A stretch of DNA of 64,000 nt from Qipengyuania aurantiaca (GTDB lineage Bacteria > Pseudomonadota > Alphaproteobacteria > Sphingomonadales > Sphingomonadaceae): positions 434,001-498,000 of the forward strand of contig NZ_CP081295.1 of the NCBI RefSeq assembly GCF_019711375.1. The letters run 5' to 3'. The notes beneath the pieces were generated by a model that saw only the letters and a program-made list of their open reading frames with translations, ran no database searches and was not told the DNA's origin. Below, piece after piece: positions 53,099 to 63,595 of this stretch; within the stretch, counting starts at the first letter, position 1, and each line of letters starts with the position of its first letter. Both the position numbers and the translations under genes were made by a program.

Positions 53099-54979
53099 AT
53101 GCATTTTGCAGGCAAGGTCTGGCGCTTGCTGGTCGGCATCAAGGACGGGCTCGTCCTTCTTTTCATGCTGCTGTTCTTCGCATTGCTTTTCGCACTCCTT
53201 ACCGCGCGGCCCAGCCCGGCGCAGGTCCGCGAAGGGGCCCTGCTGCTCGAACTCGATGGCGTGATCGTCGAAGAGCGCACGCCGATCGACCCCTTTGCCG
53301 CCCTGCTTTCGGGCAGCGCACCGGTGGGCGAATACCAGGCCCGCGACCTCGTCCGCGCCATCGATGCAGCCGCAAAGGACGAGCGGATCACCGCCGTCGT
53401 CCTCGATCTCGACAGCTTCCTTGGGGCAGGACAGGTCCATCTTGCCGAAGTAGGCGAAGCGCTCGACCGCGTGCGCGCGGCGGACAAGCCGGTGCTGGCC
53501 TACGCCACCGCCTATGCCGATGACGGCGTCTTCCTTGCCGCACACGCCAGCGAGGTCTGGGTAAACCCGCAGGGCGGCGCTTTCGTCGCCGGACCGGGCG
53601 GCAATCGCCTCTATTACGCCGGCCTGCTCGAAAAGCTGAAAGTAAACGCCCGCGTCTACAAGGTCGGAACCTACAAGAGCGCGGTCGAACCCTACACCGA
53701 AAGCGGCATGTCCGAGCCCGCGCGCGAAAACGCGCAGGCGCTTTACGGCGCACTGTGGGAGGAATGGCAGGCGAATGTGAAGAAGGCGCGCCCCGCTGCC
53801 GACCTCAAGCTGGTCAGCGGCGATCCGGCAGCGTGGGTGGAAGCGGCCAATGGCGATCTGGCGACTGCTGCGCTTAACGCAGGGCTGGTCGACAAGCTTG
53901 GCACGCGCACCCAGTTCAACGAGCGCGTCGTCGAACTGGTAGGCGAGGATGAATGGAGCGACCTGCCCGGCGCCTATCCCTCGACCCAGCTTGCCGCTTG
54001 GCTCGAAGACAATCCCTGGCCGGTTGAAAGCCGTCGCATCGGCGTCGTCACCGTCGCCGGCGAGATCGTGGATGGCGAGGCTGGCCCCGGCACCGCGGGC
54101 GGCGCGCGCATCGCGGCCCTGCTCGACGAAGCGCTCGACGAGGATCTTGCGGGCCTGGTCGTGCGCGTCGATTCCCCGGGCGGCTCGGCGCTTGCCAGCG
54201 AGGAAATCCGCAACGCCATCCTGCGTCACAAGGAGAAGGACATCCCGGTCGCCGTCTCTATGGCCAATGTCGCAGCCAGCGGCGGCTATTGGGTGGCGAC
54301 CCCGGCGGACCGCATCTTTGCGGAACCCGAGACGATCACCGGCTCCATCGGCATTTTCGCCGTCATTCCCACCTTCGAGGATGCCGCGGCCGAGCTCGGC
54401 GTGAACGCAGACGGCGTGCAGACAGGGCCGCTCTCGGGCCAGCCCGACCCCATCGCCGGCTTCACGCCCGAGGTGGAGCGCATCCTGCAGGCCGCAATCG
54501 AAGACGGCTATGCCGACTTTCTGACCCGCGTGGCATCCTCGCGCCAGATGAGCCTCGAGCAGGTTGACCGCGTCGGCCAGGGCCGCGTCTGGGATGGCGG
54601 AACCGCACGCCAGATCCGCCTTGTTGACGAATATGGCGGGATGGCAGAGGCGCTCGAATGGGTCGCCGCGCAGGCCGAACTGGGCGACGAGAAATGGGCG
54701 CCGGTCTATCTCGGCGCCGAGCAGAGCACGGCGGACACGATCCTTCGCCAATGGCTGGTCGGCGAGGAAGAAGCCGGCGGCCGCGATGTCTTCGCCATGC
54801 TGGCGGGCGAGCAGCGCGCGCGGACGAGCATGATCTTCACCGATGCGCAGCGCCTGCTCGGAACCAGCGGCGCGCAGGCCTATTGCCTCGTCTGCCCTTC
54901 CCCTGCCCTTGCCAAGGCTCAGGGAGAGCGACGCTTCGACGGCGCGCTGGCCAGACTGGTTTCGTTTTTCGCCGATTGA
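53099..54979 (+). CDS. sppA: Signal peptide peptidase SppA (67K type)
   Basis: A 626-residue inner-membrane serine protease that degrades leftover signal peptides. One N-terminal membrane segment (about 17-36) is followed by two tandem SppA domains. The catalytic dyad can be placed: Lys193 in GTYKSAVEPYTESG and Ser394 in NVAASGGYWVAT. Total length agrees with E. coli SppA (618). The ATG at 53099 gives the expected membrane anchor; a TTG at 53066 is less likely. It is divergent from pyrB. Confidence 0.95.
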   Translation: MHFAGKVWRLLVGIKDGLVLLFMLLFFALLFALLTARPSPAQVREGALLLELDGVIVEERTPIDPFAALLSGSAPVGEYQARDLVRAIDAAAKDERITAVVLDLDSFLGAGQVHLAEVGEALDRVRAADKPVLAYATAYADDGVFLAAHASEVWVNPQGGAFVAGPGGNRLYYAGLLEKLKVNARVYKVGTYKSAVEPYTESGMSEPARENAQALYGALWEEWQANVKKARPAADLKLVSGDPAAWVEAANGDLATAALNAGLVDKLGTRTQFNERVVELVGEDEWSDLPGAYPSTQLAAWLEDNPWPVESRRIGVVTVAGEIVDGEAGPGTAGGARIAALLDEALDEDLAGLVVRVDSPGGSALASEEIRNAILRHKEKDIPVAVSMANVAASGGYWVATPADRIFAEPETITGSIGIFAVIPTFEDAAAELGVNADGVQTGPLSGQPDPIAGFTPEVERILQAAIEDGYADFLTRVASSRQMSLEQVDRVGQGRVWDGGTARQIRLVDEYGGMAEALEWVAAQAELGDEKWAPVYLGAEQSTADTILRQWLVGEEEAGGRDVFAMLAGEQRARTSMIFTDAQRLLGTSGAQAYCLVCPSPALAKAQGERRFDGALARLVSFFAD

Positions 54980-55050
54980 CCCGCTTGCCATGAGGCGATT
55001 CGCCGCGTAATGGCGCGCCCCTGCCCGGCAGTCATTGCCGCGATACGGGC

Positions 55051-55125
55051 GGGCGCGTAGCTCAGTGGTAGAGCACACCCTTCACACGGGTGGGGTCGCA
55101 AGTTCAATCCTTGCCGCGCCCACCA
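55051..55125 (+). tRNA. tRNA-Val (anticodon CAC)
   Basis: 75 bases including encoded CCA. The acceptor stem GGGCGCG pairs with CGCGCCC, the D-arm is GCTCAGTGGTAGAGC, the anticodon arm CACCC-TTCACAC-GGGTG gives CAC, and the T-arm is GCAAGTTCAATCCTTGC. It reads GUG codons. It stands alone between sppA and the acyl-CoA cluster. Confidence 0.97.
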
Positions 55126-55251
55126 TTCCTCCCGCGAAATCGTAGCCTTTGCCTGCCCTGGGGGCACCCCGGCATTTGGGTGGCCAAGTGAGTTGCAAAT
55201 CACAACGATAGCTTTCACTCTGGGCGCGAGAGAAAGGGGTTTGATTCACTT

Positions 55252-56037
55252 ATGAGCCAATTCGAAACCATCCGTGCGACCCGCGAAGGCGATGTCCTCA
55301 CGATCACGCTTGCACGGCCCGAGCGGCTCAACGCCTGCCCGCCGCAGATGGCAGACGAGATTTTCGACGCCATTCGCGATCTGGGCGATGCCCGCGCTGT
55401 GCTAATGAAAGGCGAAGGCCGGGCCTTCTGTTCGGGCGCCGACCTCGCTTCAAACGCCGATTCCTCGATCACCGGGGGCGACCGCGCATTTTCGTCGCTG
55501 AGCCGCCACTACAACCCGATGATCCAGGCGCTGGCGAACGCGCCGGTGCCGGTCGTCGCCATGGTGCAGGGCCCGGCTGCAGGGGTCGGCTGCTCCATTG
55601 CGCTGACCGCCGATTTTGTGATCGCGGGCAAGAGCGGCTATTTCCTCCAGGCCTTCGTCAACATCGGCCTCGTGCCCGATGGCGGCGCAAGCTGGATGCT
55701 TCCGCGCCTCGTCGGCACCGCACAGGCCACGCGAATGATGATGCTGGGGGAGAAAATCTTTGCCGAGGAAGCCGAGCGCATCGGTCTCATCTACAAATGT
55801 GTCGAGGATGACGCGCTGGAGAGCGAGGCGCAGGCGCTGGCCGAACGGCTGGCGCGCGGTCCGACCCTCTCGCTCGGCCTGATGAAGAAGACGATGCGCG
55901 ATGGGCTGCAGGCGGATCTGGGATCGACGCTGGCCGCTGAAGCGGTCGCCCAGCGCAAGGCAGGCGGCACGCAGGATGCCATGGAAGGCGCAATGGCCTT
56001 CCTCCAGAAACGGAAGGCGGACTTCAAGGGCGCCTGA
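55252..56037 (+). CDS. Enoyl-CoA hydratase/isomerase (crotonase) family protein
   Basis: A 261-residue crotonase-fold enzyme. The oxyanion-hole segments are FCSGADLAS and GPAAGVGCSIALTAD. The second catalytic position is VPDGGASWMLPRLVG, where Asp rather than Glu is seen, as in PaaG-like and other divergent members. It should hydrate or isomerise an acyl-CoA double bond; the substrate is unknown. First of three tightly packed genes (2-base gap, then a 4-base overlap) that look like one acyl-CoA catabolic unit. Confidence 0.9.
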   Translation: MSQFETIRATREGDVLTITLARPERLNACPPQMADEIFDAIRDLGDARAVLMKGEGRAFCSGADLASNADSSITGGDRAFSSLSRHYNPMIQALANAPVPVVAMVQGPAAGVGCSIALTADFVIAGKSGYFLQAFVNIGLVPDGGASWMLPRLVGTAQATRMMMLGEKIFAEEAERIGLIYKCVEDDALESEAQALAERLARGPTLSLGLMKKTMRDGLQADLGSTLAAEAVAQRKAGGTQDAMEGAMAFLQKRKADFKGA

Positions 56038-56039
56038 GG

Positions 56040-56855
56040 ATGAGTTCCATCACCGAAACGCTGCTTGACGATTGGCAGCAGGCGGTCGGGCGCCAGCAGG
56101 TCGCCGAGGAGGTTCTTGCAGCCTCAGCCCTACAGCGGTTCGGTCGGGCAGTCGGGTGCAGGGACGAACTTGGCGGCGTCCCGCTGCCGCATTGGGCGTT
56201 TTTCCTGCCCTCCCCGCTCGACGAGGAAATCGGGTCCGATGGCCATCCGCGCCGGGGTGACTTCCTCCCCGATGTAACGCTGCCGCGCCGCATGTATGCT
56301 GCGTCCAGCATCGAGTTTGTGAGCGATCTCGAAATCGGCGCCCCCGCACGGCAGGTGAGCACGGTGGCCGACCTCACGCACAAGTCGGGAAGCACGGGCG
56401 ATCTCGTTTTCGCCAAGGTCGAAAAGCGGCTGGAGCAGGAGGGGAGCCTGCGCGTGCGCGAGGTCCAGACCTACGTCTATCGCGGCGAAGGCGAACCTGC
56501 CCCCATGCCGGTTCCTGCAGACGACACACCGGAGGGCGAGCGCTGGCAGCCCGATGAGGTCAACCTTTTCCGCTTCTCTGCCGCAACCGCCAACGGCCAC
56601 CGCATCCATTACGATCACCCCTACACCACTCAGGTCGAAGGCTATCCTGCCCTGATCGTCCACGGCCCCTTCACGGCCGCCAAGCTGGCTGCCCTCGCCA
56701 TGCGCGACGGGGCGCTGGCGAGCTTCTCCTTCCGGGCGATGGCCCCGCTCTTCGTCGGCCAGCCGATCACCCTGCGGCGCAGCGACGAGAACACCTATGA
56801 AGCCGTGCGCTGCGATGGCCTCATCGCGATGTCCGCCAAGGCCTCGTTCCGGTGA
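56040..56855 (+). CDS. Acyl-CoA dehydratase of the HTD2/FAS1-type MaoC family
   Basis: A 271-residue protein with a double hotdog layout: an N-terminal half with LPHWAFFLPSP and PRRMYAASSIEF, and a C-terminal half with the hydratase-2 pattern FSAATANGHRIHYDHPYT (catalytic-type Asn and His) and LIVHGPFTAAKL. It resembles fungal-type HTD2 and mesaconyl-C4-CoA hydratase, which hydrate enoyl-CoA or branched dicarboxyl-CoA. It sits between the crotonase and acyl-CoA dehydrogenase genes. The exact substrate is not evident. Confidence 0.85.
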   Translation: MSSITETLLDDWQQAVGRQQVAEEVLAASALQRFGRAVGCRDELGGVPLPHWAFFLPSPLDEEIGSDGHPRRGDFLPDVTLPRRMYAASSIEFVSDLEIGAPARQVSTVADLTHKSGSTGDLVFAKVEKRLEQEGSLRVREVQTYVYRGEGEPAPMPVPADDTPEGERWQPDEVNLFRFSAATANGHRIHYDHPYTTQVEGYPALIVHGPFTAAKLAALAMRDGALASFSFRAMAPLFVGQPITLRRSDENTYEAVRCDGLIAMSAKASFR

Positions 56856-58507
56856 CCGACACTCTGGCGCTCGCCCGCGAGGCTGTGGCGGCAGCCCAAT
56901 CGTACACCAGCGCGATCCGCACCAGCCTGAACGCTCGGCTCGTCTCCGATGGCCGGATCGACATGGCGGAGGCCGAGCGCCAGCAACGCCGATTGCATGG
57001 TTTTGCCTGGACCGCCACACTCGCCGATGCACTGGCGGCGCTGGTCGACTGGGCCGCAAGGGCCGAGGCGGCCGGGCAGTTCGGCGCCATCGAAACCCGC
57101 GTGCTCGAAATCGGCATGGGTGACTATTGCGCCCAAATCGCCGGCGGTGTCGCCATGAGCCAGAGCGAGGTGGTGCGCCCGGCGGAATATGGTCTGCTGA
57201 CCGAGGCCCGCGCTTTCGAGGACGAGCCATCGCTGCGTCATTTCCTTGCGGAAGGCAACGCGCCGGAGGCCCGGGCCGACCTTGCCCAAAGGCTTGCGGC
57301 AGGCGAACGCCCCTTCGAAGGCACGGGCGACGAGACGCTCGACATGATCCGCGACCAGTTTCGCGCCTTTGCCGCCGACCGCATCGCTCCGCACGCCCAC
57401 GAATGGCATCTTGCCGATGCACTGATCCCGTTGCCGGTGGTTGAGGAGATGGCCGAACTCGGCGTCTTCGGTGTCTGCATCGCGGAAGAATACGGCGGCC
57501 TGGGTCTGGGCAAACAGGCGATGTGCCTTGTCTCGGAAGAGCTTTCGCGCGGCTGGATTTGCGCCGGATCGCTCGGCACGCGGTCCGAGATTGCCGGCGA
57601 ACTGATCGGCGAGAACGGCACCGAGGCGCAAAAGGCGAAATTCCTGCCCCGCATTGCGGACGGGTCTGTCCTTCCGACCGCCGTCTTCACGGAACCCGAT
57701 ACCGGATCGGATCTCGCCTCGGTGCGCACCCGCGCCACGCGGCAAGCCGACGACAGCTGGCGGATCGACGGGGCAAAAACCTGGATTACCCATGCCGCGC
57801 GAGCCGATCTCATGACAGTGCTTTGCCGCACCAATCCCACAACGCCCGGCTATGGCGGGTTATCGATGATGCTGGCGGAAAAGACCCGCGGCACCGACAA
57901 GCACCCTTTTCCCGATGGCGGCATCGACGGCAGCGAAATCGAGGTTCTCGGCTATCGCGGCATGAAGGAATACGCGCTCGGCTTCGATGGTTTCCGAGTT
58001 GCCGCAGGCGGCCTTCTCGGCGGCGCGGAAGGACAGGGGTTCAAGCAGCTCATGCGGACCTTCGAAGGCGCCCGCATCCAAACGGCCGCGCGCGCCGTGG
58101 GCGTTGGATGGAACGCCTTCGACCTCGGCCTCAAATACGCCTGCGAGCGCAAGCAATTCGGCAAGCCCCTCCTCGCCTTCCCCCGCGTGTCGGACAAGCT
58201 GGCGATGATGGCATGCGAGCTGGTCATGGCGCGCGAACTGACTTGGTCGGCTGCGCGCCAGAAGGATCGCGGCGAGCGTTGCGATATCGAGGCCGGCATG
58301 GCCAAGTTGCTGGCCGCACGGGTCGCCTGGGCCTCGGCCGATAACGCGCTGCAAATTCACGGCGGCAATGGCTATGCGCTCGAATATGAGATCAGCCGCG
58401 TGCTGTGCGACGCGCGCATCCTCAATATTTTCGAAGGGGCCGGCGAAATACAGGCACACGTGATTGGACGCGGACTGCTAAGCCCCGGAAGGGCCAAGCG
58501 GGATTGA
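56852..58507 (+). CDS. Acyl-CoA dehydrogenase with extra N-terminal domain
   Basis: A 551-residue flavoenzyme. Residues from about 160 form the standard acyl-CoA dehydrogenase: the FAD segment PTAVFTEPDTGSDLASVRT, KTWITHAARAD, and the C-terminal IHGGNGYALEYEISRVLCDARILNIFEGAGEIQ with the usual catalytic region split over it. Typical members have 380-400 residues, so about 150 residues are extra at the N-terminus. This part (LALAREAVAAAQSYTSAI) is helical with an AERQQRRLHGFAW segment. Its GTG start overlaps the upstream stop (GTGA). Confidence 0.9.
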   Translation: MTDTLALAREAVAAAQSYTSAIRTSLNARLVSDGRIDMAEAERQQRRLHGFAWTATLADALAALVDWAARAEAAGQFGAIETRVLEIGMGDYCAQIAGGVAMSQSEVVRPAEYGLLTEARAFEDEPSLRHFLAEGNAPEARADLAQRLAAGERPFEGTGDETLDMIRDQFRAFAADRIAPHAHEWHLADALIPLPVVEEMAELGVFGVCIAEEYGGLGLGKQAMCLVSEELSRGWICAGSLGTRSEIAGELIGENGTEAQKAKFLPRIADGSVLPTAVFTEPDTGSDLASVRTRATRQADDSWRIDGAKTWITHAARADLMTVLCRTNPTTPGYGGLSMMLAEKTRGTDKHPFPDGGIDGSEIEVLGYRGMKEYALGFDGFRVAAGGLLGGAEGQGFKQLMRTFEGARIQTAARAVGVGWNAFDLGLKYACERKQFGKPLLAFPRVSDKLAMMACELVMARELTWSAARQKDRGERCDIEAGMAKLLAARVAWASADNALQIHGGNGYALEYEISRVLCDARILNIFEGAGEIQAHVIGRGLLSPGRAKRD

Positions 58508-58538
58508 ATTGGTCGGAGACTGGGGCCTCCAGTCCGGA

Positions 58539-59855
<1,317 letters not shown>

Positions 59856-59952
59856 TCAAACGCGCGCGGAACTAGGCGCATATGCGGCATGGGGCAAGGC
59901 GCAAACCGGATACTTCGCGCCACTTCTCCATTGGTGTTGCAAAGGAGACCTT

Positions 59953-60771
59953 ATGACCGACTACCCCACTCTCAACCTCAACGACGGCCGTCAGATTCCC
60001 CAGCTGGGCTTCGGCACCTGGCAGATGGAAGAGGAGGACGCGCCCGAGGCCGTCTCCACCGCCATCGATGTCGGGTACTGGCTGGTCGATACGGCGGCGA
60101 TCTACGGCAACGAGAAGGGTGTCGGAAAAGGCGTTGGCGAATGGTCCGACATCTTCCTGCAGACCAAGATCTGGAACGACAGCCAAGGTTACGACCGCAC
60201 GCTGCGCGCGGCAGACAAGTGTCTCGAACGGCTCGGCCGCGAGCATGTCGACATGCTGCTGATCCATTGGCCCTGCCCCGAAAAGGACCAGTTCGTGGAC
60301 ACCTGGAAGGCGCTGATCGAATTGCGCGATGCGGGCAAGGCCAAGTCCATCGGCGTCTCCAATTTCCGCGAGGAGGACCTGAAGCGCATCATCGACGAAA
60401 CGGGTGTGACCCCGGCGCTCAACCAGATCGAACTGCATCCCAGTTTCCAGCAGCGCGCCATGCGCAAGGTTCATGAGGAACTGGGTATCGTGACCCAGAG
60501 CTGGTCGCCGCTCGGCCAGGGCAAAGGCATGTCCAACGAGGTGATCGAGGCAATTGCGGAAGAAGCCGGCCAGCCGGAGACCGCCGTTATCCTGCGCTGG
60601 CATATCCAGCACGGGCTTTGCCCCATCCCCAAGGCGTCCAGCCGCGATCATATCGAGGCGAATTTCAAGGCGCTGTCGTTCGAATTGTCGGACGAGCAGA
60701 TGGGGCGGATCGACGCGCTCGACGATCCCAAGGGCCGAATGGGACCCGACCCGGCCGACTTCAACGGATAA
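59953..60771 (+). CDS. Aldo/keto reductase
   Basis: A 272-residue NADPH-dependent reductase of the AKR (2,5-diketo-gluconate reductase-like) family. The catalytic tetrad is visible: Asp and Tyr in VDTAAIYGNE, Lys in FLQTKIWND, His in LLIHWPCP. The NADPH region IPKASSRDHIEANFKAL is near the C-terminus. Substrates of this group are varied aldehydes and ketones. AAAGGAGA precedes the ATG at 59953. First of three plus-strand genes inserted between purA and hisZ. Confidence 0.92.
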   Translation: MTDYPTLNLNDGRQIPQLGFGTWQMEEEDAPEAVSTAIDVGYWLVDTAAIYGNEKGVGKGVGEWSDIFLQTKIWNDSQGYDRTLRAADKCLERLGREHVDMLLIHWPCPEKDQFVDTWKALIELRDAGKAKSIGVSNFREEDLKRIIDETGVTPALNQIELHPSFQQRAMRKVHEELGIVTQSWSPLGQGKGMSNEVIEAIAEEAGQPETAVILRWHIQHGLCPIPKASSRDHIEANFKALSFELSDEQMGRIDALDDPKGRMGPDPADFNG

Positions 60772-60817
60772 GAACCGGGATGCATGAGGCGCGCCGGGCT
60801 GCTATCGGCGCGCCATC

Positions 60818-61768
60818 ATGACCGACCTGCCTATCCGTATCGCGGCGCTCTACCACTTCACGCGCTTCGAAGATCCCGCAGCCCTGCGCCCTGCCCTGTT
60901 CGCCTGCGCCGAGGCGAATGGCGTGCGCGGGACGCTGTTGCTGGCGCAGGAAGGGATAAACGGCACCATTGCAGGCGGCGACGCAGGCATCGAAGCGGTC
61001 CTCGACCATATCCGCTCGCTTCCGGGCTGCGAAGGACTCGACTGGAAGGAATCGCGGGCGGCCGAGATGCCCTTCCACCGCACCAAGGTGCGCCTCAAAC
61101 GCGAAATCGTGACCATGGGCCAGCCCGATCTCGATCCGGTCGATGGCGTAGGCACCTATGTCGAGGCGCAGGACTGGAACGCGCTGATCGCGGACCCCGA
61201 TACGATACTGATCGACACGCGCAACGACTACGAAGTGGCCATCGGCACCTTCGAAGGCGCGATCGATCCCGAGACCAAGAGCTTCCGCGAATTTCCCGAG
61301 TGGTTCCGCGCCCGCCGCGCCGAATTCGAGGCCGAAGGACGCACACCGAAGATCGCCATGTTCTGCACCGGCGGCATCCGCTGCGAGAAATCGACCGCCT
61401 TCGTGAAGGCCGAAGGGCTAGACGAGGTCTATCACCTCAAGGGCGGCATCCTCAAGTACCTCGAGGACATTCCCGAGGACCAGAGCCGCTGGCAGGGCGA
61501 ATGCTTCGTCTTCGACGAGCGGGTCAGTGTGAAGCACGGCCTCGACGTCGGCTCGCACAGCCTGTGCCGCGCCTGCCGCCGCCCGTTGGCCGAGGCCGAC
61601 CTCACCCATGAGCACTACGAGGAAGGCGTGTCCTGCCACCAGTGCTTCCCCGAACGCAGCGACGAACAGCGCGCCCGTTATCGCGAGCGCCAGCGGCAGG
61701 AAAAGCTCGCCGCCGCGCGCGGGGAAGAGCATATCGGGCGCAGGGAGACCGGGGCCGAGGATGGCTGA
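60818..61768 (+). CDS. trhO: tRNA uridine hydroxylase TrhO (YceA, rhodanese-like)
   Basis: A 316-residue protein of the YceA family, which hydroxylates uridine 34 of tRNAs at carbon 5. An N-terminal acylphosphatase-like domain ([11 protein letters not shown]) precedes a rhodanese domain with the active-site loop [11 protein letters not shown] (C183, C189). The C-terminal tail has two CxxC pairs (C250/C253 and C273/C276) that may bind metal. It overlaps the GST gene by eight bases. Confidence 0.92.
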   Translation: MTDLPIRIAALYHFTRFEDPAALRPALFACAEANGVRGTLLLAQEGINGTIAGGDAGIEAVLDHIRSLPGCEGLDWKESRAAEMPFHRTKVRLKREIVTMGQPDLDPVDGVGTYVEAQDWNALIADPDTILIDTRNDYEVAIGTFEGAIDPETKSFREFPEWFRARRAEFEAEGRTPKIAMFCTGGIRCEKSTAFVKAEGLDEVYHLKGGILKYLEDIPEDQSRWQGECFVFDERVSVKHGLDVGSHSLCRACRRPLAEADLTHEHYEEGVSCHQCFPERSDEQRARYRERQRQEKLAAARGEEHIGRRETGAEDG

Positions 61769-62366
61769 AACGATCCTCTACAGCTTCCGCCGCTGCCCCT
61801 ACGCCATGCGCGCCCGGATGGCGCTGCATGTCAGCGGCGCGCAATACGAGCATCGCGAGGTGGTGCTGCGCGACAAACCAGCCGAAATGCTGCAGGCATC
61901 GCCGAAGGGCACGGTGCCGGTGCTGGTCACCCAGGATGCGGGCGTGCTCGAAGAGAGCCTCGACATCATGCGCTGGGCGCTGGCCGAGGCCGATCCGGAG
62001 GGCTGGCTGGACCGGCAGGATGACGCGTTGGTGGAAGCCAATGACGGCCCCTTCAAGCACCACCTCGACCGGTACAAATATTCGACGCGCTATGAGGACG
62101 TCGACCCGGAAGAGCACGGCGCAGCGGCTGTCGATCAATTGCGTGAGCTCGACTCCCGCCTGTCAGCCCAGCCCTATTTGTGCGGCGAGACGCGCGGGTT
62201 TGCCGACATCGCCATCTTCCCCTTCGTGCGCCAGTTCGCAAACGCCGACCGCGAGTGGTTCGCCGCGCGGGACCTGCCCCACGTTCGCCGCTGGCTGGAC
62301 GGGCTGGTGAATTCGGATCTCTTCGCCGCGATCATGGCGAAGCACGAGGCGTGGAAGCCTGCCTAG
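61761..62366 (+). CDS. Glutathione S-transferase/glutaredoxin-2-like protein
   Basis: A 201-residue protein with an N-terminal thioredoxin-fold half ([17 protein letters not shown], Cys12 in [12 protein letters not shown] with the cis-Pro) and a C-terminal all-helical half ([14 protein letters not shown]). The single active cysteine in CPYA is like GrxB or GstS-type proteins. Role: glutathione-dependent redox or conjugation chemistry. ATG at 61761 inside the end of trhO. Its TAG stop shares three bases with the TAG stop of hisZ on the other strand. Confidence 0.9.
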   Translation: MAETILYSFRRCPYAMRARMALHVSGAQYEHREVVLRDKPAEMLQASPKGTVPVLVTQDAGVLEESLDIMRWALAEADPEGWLDRQDDALVEANDGPFKHHLDRYKYSTRYEDVDPEEHGAAAVDQLRELDSRLSAQPYLCGETRGFADIAIFPFVRQFANADREWFAARDLPHVRRWLDGLVNSDLFAAIMAKHEAWKPA

Positions 62367-63475
62367 AGCGGTTTGGGTTCGCCGCCTTCCAAGACATGAG
62401 TGCAGCCGAATGCTTCCGCCCGATCCCTTTCCGCGTTGGCAGCGACCGTACGCCAGCCATCGGCGCGCAGGCGCGACGCCAGGGCGCGGTCATGGCCGAG
62501 CGGGAGGAAGACGGTGCGCGAGCTGGTGCCGCTATCGGTCCCGAGCACTTCGAGGAGCGGCTCCATATAGAGCGAGAAGCCGGTCGCGGCCTCGTCGCTA
62601 CCCTTGATCGCATAGGTCCCGCCCCGTCCCAGCGCGGCGCGCGCGCCCTTCGCATGCAGGGTAAAGCCGAACCAGCTCTGGTATTCGAAACCGTGGCGTT
62701 CGGAGGGGTCGAGCGTGAGACGTGCCCGGTCACCCAGAGCACCTGCCACTTCGCGCAAGCCCGAAATACGTGTCGCCAGCGCGCCGCCCGCGTCGAGCGC
62801 GGCGAGCTTCTCGATCGCGTCCTCAAACGGGCCGGTTGCGTAGAGCAGCGGCAGATAGGCTTCGCCGCCTGCGGCCTTGAGCGCGCCGGCATCCTTCATG
62901 TCGAGTTCGCGGCGAACCGCCTCGCGCTTGTCGTCGGCGAGCGGGAGCGCCTTCTCGGCCAGCGTATCGACGAGATCGGGCAAGGTGAAATCGACCGAAA
63001 GGCCGGTGACGCCTGCCGCCTCCAGCGCATCGAGAGCGACGGTAACAGCCTCGATCGCAGCGGCGACATTGTCGCGCCCGATGAGTTCGGCGCCCAATTG
63101 CAGGCGCTGGCGTGCGGGGTCGAGCTGGTCGGCCTTGAGCAGCGCGACGTCGCCTGCGTAGCAAAGGCGCAAGGGCCGAGGCGCATCGGCAAGACCGGTG
63201 GCGGCGATCCGCCCGACCTGCACCGTCATGTCTGCGCGCAGGGCCAGCGTGCGCAGGCTTTCGGGGTCGGTGAAGCGCACCATCCGGCGCGTCGCCACGC
63301 CTTCCATGCGGCCCGCCAGCGATTGCTCGAACTCGATCAGCGGCGGGCGCACCCGGTCGTAGCCATGACTGTCCATCGCCCGCAGGATATCGCGCATGGC
63401 GCGCGTAATCGTGGTAGCGCGCTGCGGCAGCGCGTCTTCGAGGCCGATGGGCAGGAGATCGTCGGGGTGTGTCAC
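62363..63475 (-). CDS. hisZ: ATP phosphoribosyltransferase regulatory subunit HisZ
   Basis: A 370-residue paralogue of histidyl-tRNA synthetase that has lost charging activity and is required by the short form of HisG in histidine biosynthesis. The class II core is visible: PLIEFEQSLAG, RMVRFTDPESLRTLALRADMT, and GRGGTYAIKG near the C-terminus. It starts with GTG at 63475 and has no strong ribosome-binding site. hisZ-purA and serA linkage is familiar in sphingomonads; here serA is upstream and purA follows after three opposite-strand genes. Confidence 0.93.
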   Translation of the reverse strand: MTHPDDLLPIGLEDALPQRATTITRAMRDILRAMDSHGYDRVRPPLIEFEQSLAGRMEGVATRRMVRFTDPESLRTLALRADMTVQVGRIAATGLADAPRPLRLCYAGDVALLKADQLDPARQRLQLGAELIGRDNVAAAIEAVTVALDALEAAGVTGLSVDFTLPDLVDTLAEKALPLADDKREAVRRELDMKDAGALKAAGGEAYLPLLYATGPFEDAIEKLAALDAGGALATRISGLREVAGALGDRARLTLDPSERHGFEYQSWFGFTLHAKGARAALGRGGTYAIKGSDEAATGFSLYMEPLLEVLGTDSGTSSRTVFLPLGHDRALASRLRADGWRTVAANAERDRAEAFGCTHVLEGGEPKPL

Positions 63476-63486
63476 AAGTTTTCTTT

Positions 63487-63513
63487 CCGTTCGCCCTAAG
63501 CTTGTCGAAGGGC
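63487..63513 (+). repeat. Dispersed 27-base repeat, copy B1
   Basis: CCGTTCGCCCTAAGCTTGTC plus GAAGGGC; differs from copy A1 by one base. It faces copy B2 across 39 bases in the hisZ-serA gap. Confidence 0.85.
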
Positions 63514-63552
63514 CGTACTTTTTTGTCAGCGCAGGTCCAGAAGAAAAGGACT

Positions 63553-63579
63553 GTGCTTCGACAGGCTCAGCACGAACGG
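63553..63579 (-). repeat. Dispersed 27-base repeat, copy B2
   Basis: GTGCTTCGACAGGCTCAGCA plus CGAACGG; differs from copy A2 by one base. With B1 it can form a long imperfect hairpin. Confidence 0.85.
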
Positions 63580-63595
63580 AGCTTATGTGGGTATC

